Assembly (NCBI GenBank): GCA_965116785.1
Contig: OZ220731.1
Coordinates: 2,418,001 to 2,482,000, forward strand
Direction: 5' to 3'
Length of the DNA stretch: 64,000 nucleotides
Origin: Bin87 sp965116785
Lineage (GTDB): Bacteria > Chloroflexota > Dehalococcoidia > Lucifugimonadales > UBA3495
Below, piece by piece: positions 62,107-64,000 of this stretch (positions are counted from its first letter, which is position 1; every line of letters starts with the position of its first letter). The notes below the pieces were generated by a model. It saw only the letters and a program-made list of their open reading frames with translations. It was not told the DNA's origin and did no database searches. Both the position numbers and the translations under genes were made by a program.

Positions 62107-62505
62107 ATGGAATACAAGGGCCGAAAGTACCGAAAGCTTTACGCTCACCTGCTCAGCCTGACGTCTCAGGAATGGAAGGCGTCATTTGCTGATATTGAAA
62201 CCATCATCGGTGACCATCTGCCTGCGTCCGCGCGACGCCACCGGGCTTCATGGGCCAACGACATTACGCAAGCCTGCGCCCGCGCTTGGCTCGCCGCCGG
62301 ATGGGAAACGGCGCAGGTTGACATGGACGCCGAGACGTTGCTGTTCCGGCGCGAGAAAGTTTACGCGCCGGACAGGCAACCCGCGTCTGCCGACGACGCC
62401 TTGAACACGCTGGATCAACTGCAAGCGGCGCTAGGGTCTCGCGGGGTGGACCTTGCTGGGTGGGCTCAAAACCTGCGGGCGGAACGGCGGGCCAACGGGC
62501 CGTGA
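62107..62505 (+). CDS. DUF7662-like protein, putative antitoxin
   Basis: A 132-residue protein starting at ATG 62107. The core reads YRKLYAHLLSLTSQEWKASF, then ADIETIIGDHLPASARRHRA and SWANDITQACARAWLAAGWE. This is the DUF7662 pattern (W..SFA.IE.I.G..LP.SAR.H..WW.N). It overlaps the PIN-domain gene by GTGA, which is the usual arrangement of a toxin-antitoxin pair with the antitoxin first. Most VapC partners are AbrB, RHH or Phd proteins, so this would be an uncommon antitoxin. Function is inferred from position only. Confidence 0.7.
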   Translation: MEYKGRKYRKLYAHLLSLTSQEWKASFADIETIIGDHLPASARRHRASWANDITQACARAWLAAGWETAQVDMDAETLLFRREKVYAPDRQPASADDALNTLDQLQAALGSRGVDLAGWAQNLRAERRANGP

Positions 62506-62876
62506 CAATTCATCTGGACACCAGTTTTCTCATCCGGGCGCTGATACCGGATTCACCAGAGAACCGTAAACTGCGGGAATGGATCCGCGCCGGCGCAGTT
62601 GTGGTCGTCAGCACAGTTGCCTGGGCCGAATTCCTGTGCGGTCCATTAACCGCTGACGAGCTTCAATTGGCCGCCCGAATAGTTGGGCCGCCCCAGGATT
62701 TCACGTCCCGACAAGCCACCATCGCCGCTCGTCTTTTCAACGCGGCGGGCCGACGGCGGGGCACGATGATGGACTGCATGATAGCGGCGGCCGCACTGGG
62801 AGCAGGCTCCCAGTTTGCGACCGCCAATGAGGCCGACTTCAGCAGGTTTACGGAACAGGGCTTGCAACTGGTGTAG
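62502..62876 (+). CDS. vapC: PIN-domain ribonuclease, VapC-like toxin
   Basis: A 124-residue PIN domain starting at GTG 62502. The acidic residues are Asp in IHLDTSFLI (5), Glu in AWAEFLCGP (~43), Asp in MMDCMIAAAA (~87) and Asp in ATANEADFSRF (~107). This is a complete PIN catalytic set. It overlaps the DUF7662-like gene by four bases. VapC toxins cleave tRNA or rRNA when the antitoxin is lost. Confidence 0.85.
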   Translation: MTIHLDTSFLIRALIPDSPENRKLREWIRAGAVVVVSTVAWAEFLCGPLTADELQLAARIVGPPQDFTSRQATIAARLFNAAGRRRGTMMDCMIAAAALGAGSQFATANEADFSRFTEQGLQLV

Positions 62877-62889
62877 CGTTCGCCCCGCG

Positions 62890-63426
62890 TCAGCCGCTGG
62901 TCAGGATCGCCGCCACCTCCGTGGCCAGGCCCTCGGCCCGCTCCCGAAGGGCAGGGCGGTCCAGGTTTTCGATTGGATGCTGGGTGAAGATCGTCGGATA
63001 GTCTTCAGCCCCCCACATCTTGGCCATGGCGTTGGCCGTGGGAATGAACCGGTCGGTGCAAATGGTCGCGGAGGGGAGGCCGGCCTTCTCAACATGGATT
63101 CCGTCGTGCACACTGCACGCGCTGCAACTCCCTCAATCGCCGATGGCGACCACCACCGAGTCCACGTTGGCGACCAACTCTTCCATTTCCTGCGGGTCGG
63201 CGGGCCGCGAGGCGCTGGGCTTGCGGAGCCAGCGTACTTCGCGGATCTCATAACGATTGCGCAGCACCTCGGCCAACTCTTCGAGCAGCACGTCCGCGTT
63301 GCGCTTGCTGTCATCGATCAGACCAACGCGCGTGCCGGCCAGGGTGGGCAAGCGCGGCGCGCCGTCGAAAGGCGCGATGACCGGCTCGGTGACCGGGTTG
63401 ACCAGTTGGTAGGTTTGGGTAGCCAT
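62890..63426 (-). CDS. UGSC family selenoprotein, in-frame TGA read as selenocysteine
   Basis: A 178-residue protein from ATG 63426 (MATQTYQLVNPV, after AGGAGGG) to stop at 62890. Codon 98 is TGA (63135-63133). The sequence around it is VVVAIGD-U-GSCSACSVHDGI, the Sec-Gly-Ser-Cys motif of the UGSC family, which is known with both Sec and Cys. The reading after TGA is clearly the rest of the same protein: HVEKAGLPSATICTDRFIPT and ending ATEVAAILTSG. An automatic call would give a truncated gene. A short hairpin lies where a bacterial SECIS should be. Sec insertion needs SelA/B/C/D, not in this window. Confidence 0.85.
63105..63119 (-). promoter_or_regulatory. Candidate bacterial SECIS hairpin
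   Basis: Starting 13 bases after the TGA, CGTGCA and TGCACG form a perfect six-pair stem with a GTG loop; the loop lies ~19 bases from TGA, within the bacterial range, and begins with G. No energy calculation was done. Confidence 0.5.
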
Positions 63427-63458
63427 GTCAGCCCTCCTGGGGATGGTTCCTGAAGCCG

Positions 63459-64000
63459 CTACGGTGTTTGTATTTTCCTGGTTACTGCGGTGGAGCCGAC
63501 CTTGGGCCCCCAGCTCGGTATCACCGATGAGGAGTTGGACTCCTCTCCGCCGGCGAATACTAACAGAATATCGTCCGGTTCGGGAATAAGGGACACCATT
63601 GAGGCCTCGTCGCCCGGTTCCACGTCGCCGCGCAGCACCAGGCCGCGTTTCAGGTCGGCTACGGAGCGCTGAATATTGGCGTGCAGGTACTCCCGTACCT
63701 GTTGCTTCGTCCAGTCTCGCCACAGGTTGCTGTTACCCGCGATGGTAACTGCCACCTGTCCCTGGCGGATGCCCACCGACACGTCACCCACCGATCCCGA
63801 GGTGGACATTGACGTTCCCAATGAGGATGCCACGTCCGCGATTGCGTACAGGATGGGCTCGGGCCGTCCGATGGAGCGCACTTGTCGGGGCCCCTCGCTG
63901 GCGAACACCGTGACCGTGCTGTCGTTGGCGTGAAAGCCGCGCTCGACGTGCAGGGGCGTCCAGTGGGTCTCGCCCTCTGCCTCCGCGATGCAGTAGGTGT
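63459..64000 (-). CDS. Protein of unknown function, upstream of the selenoprotein (N-terminus beyond window)
   Basis: A minus-strand frame that runs from the right edge to stop at 63459, 32 bp upstream of the selenoprotein start, so they are likely one operon. At least 180 residues are present, including YCIAEAEGETHWTPLHVERG, STVTVFASEG, IGRPEPILYAIADV, VTIAGNSNLWRDWTK and YLHANIQRSVADLKRGL. I do not recognise the family. The first visible part resembles neither a thioredoxin nor an oxidoreductase motif. A function tied to the UGSC protein is inferred from position only. Confidence 0.65.
   Translation of the reverse strand, partial: TYCIAEAEGETHWTPLHVERGFHANDSTVTVFASEGPRQVRSIGRPEPILYAIADVASSLGTSMSTSGSVGDVSVGIRQGQVAVTIAGNSNLWRDWTKQQVREYLHANIQRSVADLKRGLVLRGDVEPGDEASMVSLIPEPDDILLVFAGGEESNSSSVIPSWGPKVGSTAVTRKIQTP

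Noticed and set aside
63133..63135. TGA in the UGSC gene as a nonsense mutation or sequencing error
   Set aside because: The residue position is the known Sec/Cys site of the family, and the reading continues with the correct family sequence to a normal stop, so recoding is the better reading.
62815..63453. Plus-strand frame of ~212 codons opposite the selenoprotein
   Set aside because: It is antisense to the UGSC gene and lacks any recognisable motif.
1..64000. tRNA or rRNA genes
   Set aside because: No cloverleaf-like segment or rRNA signature was recognised by eye; a tRNAscan-SE or Infernal run would be needed to exclude a tRNA fully.

Overview
The window is a 64 kb stretch of a GC-rich bacterial chromosome with about 53 protein-coding genes, no rRNA, no tRNA that I can recognise and no CRISPR array. 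The gene content points to Chloroflexota, most likely a SAR202/Dehalococcoidia-type lineage, often seen as metagenome-assembled genomes. It shows luciferase-like monooxygenases, many TIM-barrel amidohydrolases, SMP-30, MetE-like and SDR paralogues, a Rieske dioxygenase, an FG-GAP/ASPIC protein and a UGSC-type selenoprotein. The taxonomic call is inference from gene content; there is no marker gene here to settle it.

Layout. 0-5 kb: a partial polysaccharide-deacetylase/PuuE-like gene, SMP-30 lactonase, a secreted protein of three fibronectin-III-like repeats, an LLM-class monooxygenase and the C-terminal remnant of an LVIVD-repeat protein. 5-8.2 kb: a lower-GC islet with a HEPN-like gene split by an IS (transposase itself frameshifted) and a small PD-(D/E)XK nuclease-like gene. 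8.2-13.7 kb: M19 dipeptidase, phosphotriesterase-like hydrolase, DoeA/creatinase-like M24 protein, MBL hydrolase and a HHHFW-type amidohydrolase. 13.9-20.9 kb: a co-directional catabolic cluster (VOC, SnoaL-like, HpaB flavin monooxygenase, SDR, Rieske alpha and beta subunits, SDR). 21-31 kb: ABC-F ATPase, dodecin, MetE-like protein, amidohydrolase, sulfite-oxidase-like molybdoenzyme, copper amine oxidase, NHL propeller and a second LLM monooxygenase.

31-41 kb: an MFS transporter; a 1263-residue protein that joins an ArsP/DUF318-like permease to a TolB-like propeller, an IPT/TIG domain and an FG-GAP/ASPIC module; then an oligopeptide-type ABC importer (binding protein and two permeases, no ATPases). 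41-49.9 kb: membrane-anchored PQQ-type propeller, GMC oxidoreductase plus amidohydrolase operon, a sodium-channel-like protein, an orotate-phosphoribosyltransferase-like gene, and a sensor-kinase/response-regulator fusion whose phosphoacceptor histidine is glutamine. 49.9-59 kb: gamma-glutamyltranspeptidase, a membrane-bound XRE regulator, a deacetylase-type amidohydrolase, ispH, a potassium-channel-like protein without the TVGYG filter, and two SDR paralogues flanking a TIMP/NTR-like secreted protein. 59-64 kb: MFS transporter, thioredoxin-like lipoprotein, CopD-like membrane protein, Trm112-like protein, a VapC toxin with a DUF7662-like partner, and a UGSC selenoprotein read through an in-frame TGA.

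Most catabolic genes look like scavenging and detoxification of small organic compounds (lactones, phosphotriesters, amides, aromatic rings, amines), with transporters for uptake or export. At least four families of short palindromic dispersed repeats lie in the gaps. The best candidates for something new are the permease-propeller fusion, the selenoprotein operon, the degenerate kinase-regulator, the filterless channel, and the HEPN plus nuclease islet.
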